DNA of 64,000 bases from Nocardioides sp. YR527 (lineage in GTDB: Bacteria > Actinomycetota > Actinomycetes > Propionibacteriales > Nocardioidaceae): assembly GCF_900101045.1 (NCBI RefSeq), contig NZ_FNFN01000001.1, positions 1 through 64,000 of the forward strand, in the 5' to 3' direction. A program made the translations under genes and the position numbers. A model generated the notes under the pieces. That model saw only the letters and a list, made by a program, of their open reading frames with translations. It had not been told where the DNA came from and searched no databases. Of the stretch, positions 32,658 to 41,935 are shown piece by piece; the stretch's first letter is position 1, and each line of letters opens with the position of its first letter.

Positions 32658-35600
32658 ATGGAGCACTCTTCGAACACCGAGAGATCGGATCCGCGGGGTC
32701 CGGTCCGCCTTCAGCTTCTCGGTCCGTTGCGCGCCTACCGCGACGATGTCGAGCTGGAGACCGGTCCGCCGCAGCAGGGATACCTGCTGGCGCTGCTCCT
32801 GGCCAGGGCCGGCAGCCCGACGAGCATGTCGGAGCTCGTCGATCTCCTCTGGGAGGAGAACGTACCGATGTCGGCGGTCAACACCGTTCAGAAGTACGTC
32901 GGGACCATCCGCCGCATGCTCGAACCCGATCTTCCGGCGCGCGAGGCAGGCAGCTTCATCGTCCGCAGAGGGGGCGGGTACGCCTTCACCGGACGGACCG
33001 CCAGGGTGGACCTGATCGAGTTCAGGACGCATGTCGACAGCGCCAGGACCCACCTCGCCTCGGGCCGTCGCGACGAGGCGGTCGACGAGTACGCCCAGGC
33101 GCTCGGTCTCTGGCACGGTCCGGCCGGCGACGGTCTGGGCCCGAGCGCGACCGTCTCGCCTCTGTTCGCCGGCATCAACGAGGAGTTCTTCGACGCCTGC
33201 GTCGCGGTGGGGGAGCTGGCCAACACTCCGCAGCTCTCGACGCGAATCCTTCAGCCGCTGCGCCTGGCCGCATGGATGGCACCGCTGAACGAGCCCGTCC
33301 AGGCCAGCCTGATGACGGCCCTGGCCATCGCCGGCAAGCAGGCCGAGGCACTCTCCGTCTTCGAGACCGTCCGGGCCCGGCTGGCCGACGACCTCGGTGT
33401 GGCTCCCGGCGAGGCGCTGCAGGCCGCCCGAAAGCGCGTCGTGCAGCAGGCCCGCGTCCGGAGCGACCAGCACAGCGATCACGGTGGGAGCGCGCCACTC
33501 GTCGGCCGCGGTGAGGAACGCGCCCTGCTGGCTCGAACGCTCGATTCGGCGAGGGCCGGGAACGCGGCTCTGATCATGGCCGAAGGCGAACCGGGAGCGG
33601 GCAAGACCTCTCTCTTCGCCGAGTTCACCCAGGACGCGGAGCGCCGCGGTGCGCTCGCCGTGTGGGGACGATCCCTGGACCACGAGGGCACGCCGGCTCT
33701 GTGGCCCTGGACCCGCCTCATCTCCGAGCTCTTGGCGAACCAGCCGGAGCCGGTCCGCGCAGGGCTGGCCAGCGGCGAGATCCGACGCCTTCTCGACCCG
33801 CGCCCGGACAATCTCCTCGGTGGTGCGGTGCTCCCCGACAGCGGTGCCCAGTTCCGTCTCTTCGAGCAGACCGTCGACCTCATCCGGAGAGCCGCGGCCG
33901 AGCGCCCGGTCGTGCTGGTCGTCGACGACCTGCAATGGGCCGATGTCGCGTCGTTGCAGCTGTTCAGGCACGTGGCGACCCAGCAGCCGGACGGCGTCGT
34001 CCTCGCCGGTCTACTGCGTGATCGGGCTCCCGCTCCTGGCGACGGTCTCGGGAGAATGCTCGCGGCGGTCGGGCGCCTGCCCCACCACCAGCGCCTACGG
34101 ATCGGCCCGCTCCAGCCGACCGAGGTGGGCGAGCTCGTCCGGCGCGAGACCGGACGGGCACCGAGTCCGTACGTCGCGCGCTGCATCCAGGCGCGCACCG
34201 AGGGCAACCCGTTCTTCGTACGCGAGCTCGCCCGGCTCCTGGCTGACAGCGATCTCGATGCCGCTGCCGGTGAGGACGCCCTGGCGCGCACCGGCGTCCC
34301 GTCCACGGTGCGCGACATCGTGCGAGACCGTCTCGCCGGGCTCGACCACGAGACGAGAAGGCTCGTCGAGATCGCGGCGCTCATCGGGCGGGAGGTGGAT
34401 CTTCGCCTGCTCGCTCGCGCGGCCGGCATCGGGATGTCGGCCTGCTCGGCGCTGGTAGCCACGGCCGACTCGCAGGGCCTGCTGGAGCCGGCCGAGGACC
34501 GGCCGCTCTCGGTGCGGTTCGTGCACGACCTGGTTCGTGAGTCGGTGCACCAGACGACCTCGCGGCTGCTCTCGACCGGCCGGTTGCACCTGCAGATCGC
34601 CGATGCGTTGGAGGGGATCCACGGAGACGACGAGGCGGTCACCGAGCGACTCGCCCACCATCTGTGGCTGGCCGGTCCGTTCGCAGACCCGACCCGAACC
34701 ACGACGGCCCTCGTCCGGGGCGGTCGAAGAGCCGTTGCCCAGTCGGCCTTCGACGCGGCGGTGCCGCACCTCGAGGCCGCTGCCGGCATCGCGCACTCGG
34801 CCGGTCTGCTCGAGCTCGAGCTGTCGGCGCTGTCACAGCTCGTGGCGGTCATCGGGATGCAGACCGGCTACATGGGAAGCGCCGACGCCACCTTCGACCT
34901 GCTCGAACGCGCCGAGCGGGCCGCCCGAGGACTCGGCCGGGAGCGAGAGGCGGCCGACTTCCTCTTCTCCCACTGGGCGGCTCACTCCCAGGCCATCCAG
35001 CTCGACCGCAGCGGTCAGCTGGCCCGCCGGCTCCTCGCCGACAGCGAACGATCCGAGGACCCGGTCGTGCAGGCGTACGGACGTCACGCCTGGGGGATCC
35101 ATCAGTGGGACGTCGGAAACATCGGTTCGGCCTATCGGCACCTCAGCGAGTCGAACGCCGTCGTCGCCGAACGGGCGAACTCCCTCGATCAGGATCAGCT
35201 GCGGCACGACCTGCAGCTGCTGTCCCCGGCGATGCTGGCGCTCAACACCGCGCTGCACGGCAAGGACGACGAAGCCCGTGGCATGTTCGGGCGGATCGAG
35301 AGCGACGCCGGAAACCACTCCTACGACGTCACCGTGTGGTCCGCGTTCGCGGTCACGGCCGCGGCGCTGATGGCCGACCCGCAGTGGGCGCTCCGTGCTG
35401 CAGAGCGGGGCATCGCAGCGGACCCGGAGTACGCCTTCCGCTTCCTCGGCGCCTACCAGCGGTTGGGACGATGCTGGGCACACGCGGTCACCGGGCGAGA
35501 CGCCGATCGGTCCGTGGCCGAGGCCGAGGCGCTGATCGAGTCGAACCTGGCCGACCCGCCGCGGTCCGGCCTGACGACCTGGTTGGCGCTGCTGAGCGAG

Positions 35601-35858
35601 ATGTATCTCGCGAGCGGGCGGGTTCAGGAGGCCGCAGGCGCGCTCAGACGCGCCGACGCGTCCATCGAGGCTCACGGGCAGCGCTACGCGGCCGCCTTCG
35701 TCCAGCTGATGCACGCGAAGCTCAGGCGCGCGCTCGGGGACCCGCTGGATGCCGTGCACGAGGCCGCGGGACGTGCCCGAGCGACAGCGATCGCCCAGCA
35801 GGCGTACCTGTTCGTCCATCGCGCGGACGACTTCCTCGGGCTGGCTCGCAGCTCGTAA
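32658..35858 (+). CDS. Large BTAD-domain transcriptional regulator with AAA ATPase
   Basis: A 1066-residue STAND-like regulator. Residues about 10-105 form an OmpR/SARP-type winged helix (LSELVDLLWEENVP-like region), 110-255 the BTAD helical repeat (VDLIEFRTHVDSARTHLASG), and 280 onward an AAA domain with Walker A GEPGAGKTS near residue 312 and Walker B VVDDLQWAD near 420. The rest, to the C-terminus, is helical repeat. No LuxR-type helix-turn-helix closes the protein, unlike LAL regulators. Start ATG 32658; an in-frame GTG lies 12 codons earlier. Divergent from the MFS-repeat-hydrolase operon, a likely target. Confidence 0.82.
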   Translation: MEHSSNTERSDPRGPVRLQLLGPLRAYRDDVELETGPPQQGYLLALLLARAGSPTSMSELVDLLWEENVPMSAVNTVQKYVGTIRRMLEPDLPAREAGSFIVRRGGGYAFTGRTARVDLIEFRTHVDSARTHLASGRRDEAVDEYAQALGLWHGPAGDGLGPSATVSPLFAGINEEFFDACVAVGELANTPQLSTRILQPLRLAAWMAPLNEPVQASLMTALAIAGKQAEALSVFETVRARLADDLGVAPGEALQAARKRVVQQARVRSDQHSDHGGSAPLVGRGEERALLARTLDSARAGNAALIMAEGEPGAGKTSLFAEFTQDAERRGALAVWGRSLDHEGTPALWPWTRLISELLANQPEPVRAGLASGEIRRLLDPRPDNLLGGAVLPDSGAQFRLFEQTVDLIRRAAAERPVVLVVDDLQWADVASLQLFRHVATQQPDGVVLAGLLRDRAPAPGDGLGRMLAAVGRLPHHQRLRIGPLQPTEVGELVRRETGRAPSPYVARCIQARTEGNPFFVRELARLLADSDLDAAAGEDALARTGVPSTVRDIVRDRLAGLDHETRRLVEIAALIGREVDLRLLARAAGIGMSACSALVATADSQGLLEPAEDRPLSVRFVHDLVRESVHQTTSRLLSTGRLHLQIADALEGIHGDDEAVTERLAHHLWLAGPFADPTRTTTALVRGGRRAVAQSAFDAAVPHLEAAAGIAHSAGLLELELSALSQLVAVIGMQTGYMGSADATFDLLERAERAARGLGREREAADFLFSHWAAHSQAIQLDRSGQLARRLLADSERSEDPVVQAYGRHAWGIHQWDVGNIGSAYRHLSESNAVVAERANSLDQDQLRHDLQLLSPAMLALNTALHGKDDEARGMFGRIESDAGNHSYDVTVWSAFAVTAAALMADPQWALRAAERGIAADPEYAFRFLGAYQRLGRCWAHAVTGRDADRSVAEAEALIESNLADPPRSGLTTWLALLSEMYLASGRVQEAAGALRRADASIEAHGQRYAAAFVQLMHAKLRRALGDPLDAVHEAAGRARATAIAQQAYLFVHRADDFLGLARSS

Positions 35859-35878
35859 CGACCTCGAGATGGCCGAAG

Positions 35879-35897
35879 GCCCCGGGAGACCCGGGGC
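35879..35897. terminator. Bidirectional terminator hairpin
   Basis: gccccggg (35879-35886) and cccggggc (35890-35897) pair perfectly around the loop aga, with partial pairing extending outward. It lies between the stop codons of the convergent regulator and DUF6326 genes. Confidence 0.75.
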
Positions 35898-35937
35898 GTT
35901 CGGGGTGTCGCGGCGAACCTCTGGTCGTGCTCTGAAC

Positions 35938-36420
35938 TCACAGCTGCTGGGCGCGCATGGTCTCGCGGTCCGGACGGGCGACCTGCGGTGCGGTGCGGGG
36001 CCAGGTCCAGGCGTACCGCACGATGAACGCGAGCAGGGTCAGCTCCAGCACGACGCCGAGTCCGTAGAAGTACAGCCAGGACTCGCCCAGCAGGTTGAAC
36101 GCCGTGACGGGGACGTAGAGCGCGGCCACGACGAGGTTGGTGATGCGGCCTGCGGGGGCGGGCAGGGTCGTCGACAGCACGACCATGAGGATCGGGACGG
36201 CCACGAGGGTCAGGGCCGTGGTCGAGAAGGTCTGGGAGAGGTCGAACTCGAAGACCTTGCCGGCGAGGATGTCGTCGACGACGCCGGGGGTGAAGAAGTT
36301 GAGGATGTCCACGTAGGCGTACAGGAACATGAAGCTCGTCCAGGCTGCGGCGAGCTTGACTCTCACCGAGATCGGCTGCTCGTCCAGCGTGGTGGTGGTG
36401 GTGGTCTGAGGTGTTCTCAT
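35938..36420 (-). CDS. DUF6326 family membrane protein
   Basis: A 160-residue integral membrane protein matching the DUF6326 pattern. A Thr-rich N-terminus (six Thr in a row) is followed by VKLAAAWTSFMFLYAYVDILNFFTPG and three further membrane helices at about residues 69-87, 92-113 and 116-136. Two ATG codons are adjacent at 36423 and 36420; the second has ggag at a better distance. It is divergent from the two-component system genes 162 bases away and may be controlled by them. Function unknown. Confidence 0.78.
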   Translation of the reverse strand: MRTPQTTTTTTLDEQPISVRVKLAAAWTSFMFLYAYVDILNFFTPGVVDDILAGKVFEFDLSQTFSTTALTLVAVPILMVVLSTTLPAPAGRITNLVVAALYVPVTAFNLLGESWLYFYGLGVVLELTLLAFIVRYAWTWPRTAPQVARPDRETMRAQQL

Positions 36421-36582
36421 CATGGGCTCCGTTGTGGTGGTGAGGATCGTTGGGTCCACGCTGGCTGACCGCGGCCGCGGGCACATCGGACCGGAGGCCG
36501 GAGTTCGCCTGGCCGATGGAACGGTCCTCCTCTCGTACTTTCGGCCGGTACGCCGCGGCTCGCCGATCCCTAGGCTGGTGTC

Positions 36583-37722
36583 GTGATACCTGTCCGGCGT
36601 TCCATCTGGCACGAGCCGCGGCCTGCCGACGCCCCACCCATCGGTCGTCTCGACCGGCTGCTGGTGGGTGCGTTCGCGGTCGCCGTCGTGGTCGAGGGCA
36701 TCGTCCGGTCGGACGTGGCCTGGCGACCCCTGGTGACGGTGCTTGCTCTGACCCTGGTGCCCGCCCTGCTCTGGCGTCGGGGCCGCCCGCTGGTGGCGGC
36801 CCTCATCGGGTGGGGGGTCGCGGGACTGCTCTCCATCCTCCAGCTGACCACGCCCGCCGGGGACCTCGACCTCTACTCCATGCTGGCCGTCCTGATCCTG
36901 CTCTACTCCCTGGTGCGGTGGGGCTCGGGACGGGAGATCGTCGTGGGGACGGCGTTCGTGACGGTCGTCGTCGCGCTGGGCATGTACGCCTCCGCCGCGG
37001 GCTGGGCCGACCTCTTCGGCGGCATCGTCCTCCTGTTGCTGGTCGTCGCCCTCGCGGCGGTGTTCCGCTACCGCGCGGATCTCTGGCAACGCCAACAGCG
37101 CGAGATCCGCACCCAGGAGCGGGTGGCGCTGGCGCGGGAGCTGCATGACACCGTGGCCCATCACGTCTCGGCCATCGCGGTGCAGGCGCAGGCCGGTGGC
37201 GTCGTCGCCGGCATCCAGCCGGAGAAGGCTGTCGAGGTCCTGGCCGCGATCGAGTCCGAGGCGTCGCGGACCCTGGCGGAGATGAGGTCCATGGTGCGGG
37301 TGCTGCGCGAGGAGGAGGCCGCCGCTTTCTCACCGCAGCTGGGTGTCGCGGACCTGCCTGCGCTCGCGCACGCCGACACGAAGCCCGTTGTCGAGGTCTC
37401 GCTGGAGGGATCGTTGACCCGGCTCGCGCGACCGGTGGACGCCGCGCTCTACCGGCTCGCGCAGGAGTCGCTGACCAACGCCGTACGCCACGCCCGGGGC
37501 GCGACCCGCGTCGGGATCGACGTACGCCGCGAGGGCGACGCCGTCAGGCTGCGCGTCTGCGACGACGGGCGGACCGAGCCGGGGCCGGTTCCCGAGCCGG
37601 GGTTCGGCCTGCTGGGCATGACCGAACGCGCCCAGCTCCTCGGCGGCTCGCTCTCCGCGGGCCCGGGGCCCGAGGGTGGCTGGGTGGTCGAGGCCGTGCT
37701 GCCGGCAGAGGTGCGGGCATGA
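36583..37722 (+). CDS. Sensor histidine kinase, NarL/DesK type
   Basis: A 379-residue membrane histidine kinase. Four to five helices in residues 20-165 form a small membrane sensor. The HisKA_3 dimerisation domain has the H-box RELHDTVAHHVSAIAVQAQ with phospho-acceptor His188. The C-terminal HATPase has LYRLAQESLTNAVRHA and GFGLLGMTERAQLLGG. GTG start at 36583. Its last 4 bases overlap the response regulator gene (ATGA), the expected cognate pair. The signal is unknown. Confidence 0.9.
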   Translation: MIPVRRSIWHEPRPADAPPIGRLDRLLVGAFAVAVVVEGIVRSDVAWRPLVTVLALTLVPALLWRRGRPLVAALIGWGVAGLLSILQLTTPAGDLDLYSMLAVLILLYSLVRWGSGREIVVGTAFVTVVVALGMYASAAGWADLFGGIVLLLLVVALAAVFRYRADLWQRQQREIRTQERVALARELHDTVAHHVSAIAVQAQAGGVVAGIQPEKAVEVLAAIESEASRTLAEMRSMVRVLREEEAAAFSPQLGVADLPALAHADTKPVVEVSLEGSLTRLARPVDAALYRLAQESLTNAVRHARGATRVGIDVRREGDAVRLRVCDDGRTEPGPVPEPGFGLLGMTERAQLLGGSLSAGPGPEGGWVVEAVLPAEVRA

Positions 37723-38375
37723 GCATCCGTGTCGTCGTGGCCGACGACCAGGACCTGGTCCGGGCCGGGCTGGTGATGATCCTCGGCGCGCAACCCGACC
37801 TCGAGGTCGTGGGGGAGGCGGCAGACGGGCTCGCAGCGCTCGACCTGGCGACCCGGCTGCGTCCCGACGTCCTCCTCGTCGACATCCGGATGCCCGGACT
37901 CGACGGCGTCGAGGTGACGCGGCGCCTGGCCGGGCCGGAGGTGACGGACCCGATGGCGGTCGTCGTGATCACCACCTTCGACCTCGACGAGTACGTCCTC
38001 GGCGCCCTGCGCGCCGGTGCCCGCGGCTTCCTGCTCAAGGACGCCGGGCCGGAGCTCCTCGTGCAGGCCATCCACGCGGCGGCCGACGGGGACGCGCTGA
38101 TCGCCCCCAATGTCACCCGCCGGCTGCTGGCGACCTTCGCCGGCCAGACGCCGGTGGCACCGGTGCAACCCATCGACCCGCTCACCGAGCGCGAGGAGGA
38201 GGTGCTCGCCCTGGTGGCACGGGGCCGGACCAACGCCGAGATCGCCACCGAGCTCTACGTCGGCCTGAGCACGGTCAAGACCCACGTCGCGTCGCTGATG
38301 ACCAAGCTCGGCACCCGCAACCGCGTCGAGATCGCGATGTGGGCGTACGCCCACCAGCAACCGCCGCGAGGCTGA
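37719..38375 (+). CDS. Response regulator, NarL/FixJ type
   Basis: A 218-residue response regulator. The receiver domain (residues 1-118) has the acidic pocket ADDQD at 8-12, phospho-acceptor Asp55 in VLLVDIRMPG, and Lys at GFLLKDA. The LuxR-type helix-turn-helix is at about 150-210 (LTEREEEVLALVARGRTNAEIA). Partner of the kinase encoded immediately upstream. Target genes are unknown; the divergent DUF6326 gene is the closest candidate. Confidence 0.92.
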   Translation: MSIRVVVADDQDLVRAGLVMILGAQPDLEVVGEAADGLAALDLATRLRPDVLLVDIRMPGLDGVEVTRRLAGPEVTDPMAVVVITTFDLDEYVLGALRAGARGFLLKDAGPELLVQAIHAAADGDALIAPNVTRRLLATFAGQTPVAPVQPIDPLTEREEEVLALVARGRTNAEIATELYVGLSTVKTHVASLMTKLGTRNRVEIAMWAYAHQQPPRG

Positions 38376-38411
38376 GGCCGCCGCCGCGGGCGCGGGCGCG
38401 GGCGGACTCAG
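38372..38411. terminator. Hairpin between response regulator and UBP gene
   Basis: ctgag and ctcag at the ends, and ccgcc (38378-38382) with ggcgg (38401-38405) inside, form an interrupted stem with a GC-rich loop. It includes both convergent stop codons. Confidence 0.45.
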
Positions 38412-38758
38412 TTCAGGTGCTGCTGCCAGTCCTCGGGAACGCGATCTGCCGGAGCCGGCGAGGGCTGAGACTCCGGTCGACTGGTCGGGCCCGCCAGAAC
38501 GACTCCGCGTACGGCCTCCTGGTTCTCGAAGTCCCAGAACCACTCCTCGCCGGGCTCGTAGCTCTGCATGTAACGGTGGCCGGTCTCGCGGTAGTGGCGA
38601 CTGGCGTGCTGCGCCGGCGAGCTGTCGCAGCAGCCCACATGCCCGCACTCGGCACATCTGCGAAGGTGCAACCACCAGCCGTCGTCACTGGCAAGGCACT
38701 CGGCACACCCGGCGCCGGACGGCCGAACAGTGGTATTGACTCCCTGGATGCCGGTCAT
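38408..38758 (-). CDS. UBP-type zinc finger protein
   Basis: A 116-residue protein with one UBP-type (ZnF-UBP) zinc finger. The metal ligands are spread over CAECLASDDGWWLHLRRCAECGHVGCC and the histidines of QHASRHYRETGH. In eukaryotes this finger binds the ubiquitin C-terminus; in actinobacteria the family is common, with no ubiquitin, and its role is unknown. The C-terminal 35 residues are Pro/Ser-rich. I prefer ATG 38758: TAATCT lies exactly seven bases upstream, fitting a leaderless transcript. An in-frame GTG at 38782 would add eight residues. Confidence 0.82.
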   Translation of the reverse strand: MTGIQGVNTTVRPSGAGCAECLASDDGWWLHLRRCAECGHVGCCDSSPAQHASRHYRETGHRYMQSYEPGEEWFWDFENQEAVRGVVLAGPTSRPESQPSPAPADRVPEDWQQHLN

Positions 38759-38765
38759 GTCGACC

Positions 38766-38771
38766 AGATTA
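38766..38771 (-). promoter_or_regulatory. -10 element of a leaderless transcript (UBP gene)
   Basis: Minus-strand TAATCT, followed by seven bases and the ATG at 38758. Confidence 0.4.
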
Positions 38772-38887
38772 ATCGCCACCACGGGCCGGACGTCTCCGTT
38801 CGCGCCGATCCAGACCTGATTTGTGGTTGCGCTCTGACCACGGCTGGCTACAGTCGCGGTGGATCGGCTCGATGGCGAAGGAGCGTG

Positions 38888-41674
38888 GTGGTCGACCGCA
38901 CTGCGTCCGACCTACAGGTCGGCCTTCTCGGGTCCTTCGAGGTCACCGTCGCCGGCCGACCGGTTCTGCTTCCCCGCGGTCGTGGCCGTGCGCTGCTCGC
39001 GGTGCTCGCGATGGATCCCGGCCTGCCAGTGACTGTCGAGACGCTCGCCCAGCGGGTCTGGGGTGCGCGGCCGCCGCAGCACGTGCGCGCCTCGGTCCAC
39101 ACGGTCGTACGCCGCCTGCGCAGCCGGCTGCCACCCGAGTCGATCGGTTTCAGCGCGGGCGGCTACGTGCTGAAGGCGACCGCAGAGCAGGTCGACGTGG
39201 CCAGGTTCCGCAGGTTGGCGGAGGCCGAACCCGGCGATCCTTCGTGTGCGGAGAAGCTGTGGGCCGCGGTCCGGCTCTGGCGAGGCGTCGCCTTCACCGG
39301 CGTCGACTCCGAGGATCTCTACGCCGCCGAGGTACCGGCTCTTACCGACCGCTACCTGTCCGCTCTGGAACGGGTGGCTGATCTGTCCTTGGTGGGACCT
39401 CGGTTCCCCGATCCGATCGAGATCACCGAGCTGACTCAGCGGATCCGTGCCGCTCTCGAGCACCACCCACTGCGAGAGTCGCTCTGGGTCAGGCATCTGA
39501 GGTTGCTGGATCTGACCGGCCGCCGAGCGGAGGCACTGGCTGCGTATGAAGACGTACGCCGCTCGCTCGCCGACGAGCTCGGTGTCGGCCCGGGCGCGGA
39601 GCTGAGCGCGGTCTTCGCCGACCTGCTCGGCGACCCGGAGGACGCCGGCCGCTCCGGGGCGGCGACCAGGCCGGTCCCGCCGTCGGCGCCCTCGACCTTC
39701 GTGGGCCGCACCGACGCGCTGGCGGCTATCGACGAGCTGATCGCCTCCGGAGAGCAGGCGCCGGTCGTCGTGGTCTCGGGCGCCGCCGGGGTCGGCAAGA
39801 CCGCGTTGGTCCTGCATTGGGCGCATCTGCACTACGACAAGTTTCCCGACGGCGTCGTCTACGTCGACCTCCGTGGCTTCGATCCCAACCGTCGGCCGAT
39901 GGCGCTCGGGGAGGCCCTGCGGCTGGTGCTGGCCGAGCTCGGCGTCGATGCCCAGCAGGTGCCCAGTGACGTGCACCGACAGCTCACCCTCTACCGTTCG
40001 ACGATCGCCGAGCGGCGCCTGCTCGTCGTGCTCGACAACGCGCGTGATGCCGATCAGGTTCGGCCGCTGCTCCCGCCACGTACTGCCGCGGCTCTGGTGA
40101 CCAGTCGGGACCAGCTCTTCGGCGTGGTCTCCCGGGAGGGTGCCTCGACGGTGCGACTGGGGCCGCTCAGCGGTGACGAGGCTCGTGAGCTGCTCAGGCG
40201 CCGGCTCGGCGCGCGCCGGGTCGGGGCCGAGGACGGCGCGGTCGCTGAGATCATCGAGACCTGCGACCGGTTGCCGATGGCACTGAGCCTGGTCGCGGCC
40301 AGGGCGGCCACCAACCCGGCCTTCCGGCTCTCCGACCTGGCCGACGAGCTGCGACCCGAGAGCGGCCGTCTGGACAATCTGAGCGGGCCGGATGAACACA
40401 GCAGCGTACGCGCGGCCATCCGCTCCTCCTATCTCGCGCTGGGGCCCGAGGACGCCCGTGTCTTCCGCTTGCTCGGCCTGCACCGGGTGGCGGAGATCTC
40501 GCTCGCGGCAACGGCCAGCCTCGCCGGCGTGACGCTGACCGAGGCGAGCTCGACGATGGCCCGGTTGGCGGCGGCCAGCCTGGTCGAGGAGCGTCGGCCG
40601 CAGCGCTATGTCCAGCACGACCTGGTCCGCTTGCTCGCCGTGGACCTGCTCGGAGCCTCGGAGTCGCCGGAGGCGAAGCGACGCGCGGCGCTCGGGGTGC
40701 TCGGGCACTACCTGGCCACGGCTCGCGAGGCGGCGATGCTGATGGACCCGCAGCAATACCCGATCTCGCTGCTGCCGATGGTCGACCAGGTGGTCCTGGA
40801 CCGGGTCACCAGCTATGACGAGGCGCTGGCCTGGTTCACCGCGATGCACGAGAGCCTGCTGGAGGTCGCCTGGATCGCCCTGGCGACGGGCTACCCGGAG
40901 TACGGCTGGCGGCTGGTGTGGTGCTTGGTCGACTATGCCGACCGACGAGCGGCCCTGTGGTGGCCGTGGGCGAATCTCGCCGAGCACGCGGTCGTCGTCC
41001 TGGCCGCTGCCGGCGACGGTGCCGGGGTGGCTCAGTGTCACCGGCTCGCAGGTCAGGCTCTCGCGCGGCTGGGGGAGTACGACCGCGCCCACGAGCACTT
41101 CGCCCTCGCCTCCGAGGGCTTCGAGCGGATCGGCGACGACGTCGGCCGTTCGTACGTGCTGCGCAACGACACCTGGACCTGTGCCCGAGAAGGCCGGTTC
41201 GCCGAGGCGGTGGCGAGGATGGAGAAGCTCGTGGAGCTGTTCACCGGCACCGGCGACGAGGCCGGCCTGGGCCGCGCGATGAACTCCATGGGCTGGTATC
41301 TCGTTCACCTCGGCGACCTCGACCGGGCACTCGCCACCTGTCTGAAGGCGCTCGAGCATGCCCAGACCAGCGGCGACCGCCCGGGCGAGGCCGACACCTG
41401 GGACAGCCTCGCCCTGGCGTACCAGCGACTGGGCCGGCTCGAGGACGCGCTCGAGGCGGCCGAGCGGGCAGCGGAACAGTACGAGGCCCTTGGCGACCAT
41501 GTCAGCGCCGCCCGCAGCGGGCTGCAGGCAGGCGACCTGTCCGAGGACCTCGGCGACCGACCCCGCGCCCGCGGTGCATGGCAGCGGGCCCTCGTCGTCG
41601 TCGACAACGCCGATCCCGAGATCAGGGCAATCCTCACGCTACGACTCGACGGGGCCGGCGGACAGCCGCACTGA
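38888..41674 (+). CDS. AfsR/SARP-like regulator with BTAD, NB-ARC and TPR domains
   Basis: A 928-residue regulator of the AfsR type. Residues 5-95: winged helix (LLGSFEVTVAGRPVLLPRGRGRALLAVL). 100-240: BTAD (VDVARFRRLAEAEPGD, ending LADELGVGPGAELSAV). About 265-560: NB-ARC STAND ATPase with Walker A GAAGVGKT near residue 298 and the sensor region LPMALSLVAARAA. C-terminal third: TPR repeats (YLVHLGDLDRALATCLKALEHA). These proteins switch on secondary-metabolite or developmental genes in actinomycetes. Start GTG at 38888, with aaggag upstream; another GTG is three bases earlier. No biosynthetic cluster adjoins it. Confidence 0.85.
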   Translation: MVDRTASDLQVGLLGSFEVTVAGRPVLLPRGRGRALLAVLAMDPGLPVTVETLAQRVWGARPPQHVRASVHTVVRRLRSRLPPESIGFSAGGYVLKATAEQVDVARFRRLAEAEPGDPSCAEKLWAAVRLWRGVAFTGVDSEDLYAAEVPALTDRYLSALERVADLSLVGPRFPDPIEITELTQRIRAALEHHPLRESLWVRHLRLLDLTGRRAEALAAYEDVRRSLADELGVGPGAELSAVFADLLGDPEDAGRSGAATRPVPPSAPSTFVGRTDALAAIDELIASGEQAPVVVVSGAAGVGKTALVLHWAHLHYDKFPDGVVYVDLRGFDPNRRPMALGEALRLVLAELGVDAQQVPSDVHRQLTLYRSTIAERRLLVVLDNARDADQVRPLLPPRTAAALVTSRDQLFGVVSREGASTVRLGPLSGDEARELLRRRLGARRVGAEDGAVAEIIETCDRLPMALSLVAARAATNPAFRLSDLADELRPESGRLDNLSGPDEHSSVRAAIRSSYLALGPEDARVFRLLGLHRVAEISLAATASLAGVTLTEASSTMARLAAASLVEERRPQRYVQHDLVRLLAVDLLGASESPEAKRRAALGVLGHYLATAREAAMLMDPQQYPISLLPMVDQVVLDRVTSYDEALAWFTAMHESLLEVAWIALATGYPEYGWRLVWCLVDYADRRAALWWPWANLAEHAVVVLAAAGDGAGVAQCHRLAGQALARLGEYDRAHEHFALASEGFERIGDDVGRSYVLRNDTWTCAREGRFAEAVARMEKLVELFTGTGDEAGLGRAMNSMGWYLVHLGDLDRALATCLKALEHAQTSGDRPGEADTWDSLALAYQRLGRLEDALEAAERAAEQYEALGDHVSAARSGLQAGDLSEDLGDRPRARGAWQRALVVVDNADPEIRAILTLRLDGAGGQPH

Positions 41675-41935
41675 ACGAGCCGTCAGCCCCGTTGTATAAC
41701 AGGAGACCGCGACGAGCCTGCCGTTGGCCAGGCGATCCTTGACGTCGTAGCCTGATCCAGGCCCGGTGCGGACCGTGAGGTAGCTCCCGGAGGCGATTCC
41801 GGTGACGTTCGCCCAGTCCGGGAAAGTCTGGTTGCGGATGGTGCACGGGCTGGTGTCGGCGGACGCCGGTGGCGGAAAGCGCAGCGCTTGACCGCCTGGA
41901 AGCTGGTCTGTGCCGCGCCATGGGGCGACGATCAT
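41639..41935 (-). pseudogene. Truncated bacterial SH3-domain gene remnant
   Basis: A 98-codon frame. Residues 44-83 (NVTGIASGSYLTVRTGPGSG, then YDVKDRLANGRLVAVSCYTTG) match the first two-thirds of a bacterial SH3 domain, which normally continues for some 25 residues with a VWYRL-type strand. Here the reading changes into unrelated sequence that overlaps the last 36 bases of the convergent AfsR-like gene. The start overlaps the aldehyde dehydrogenase stop (ATGA). No signal peptide remains. Best explained as a secreted SH3 protein gene cut by a rearrangement; a short expressed protein cannot be excluded. Confidence 0.45.
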
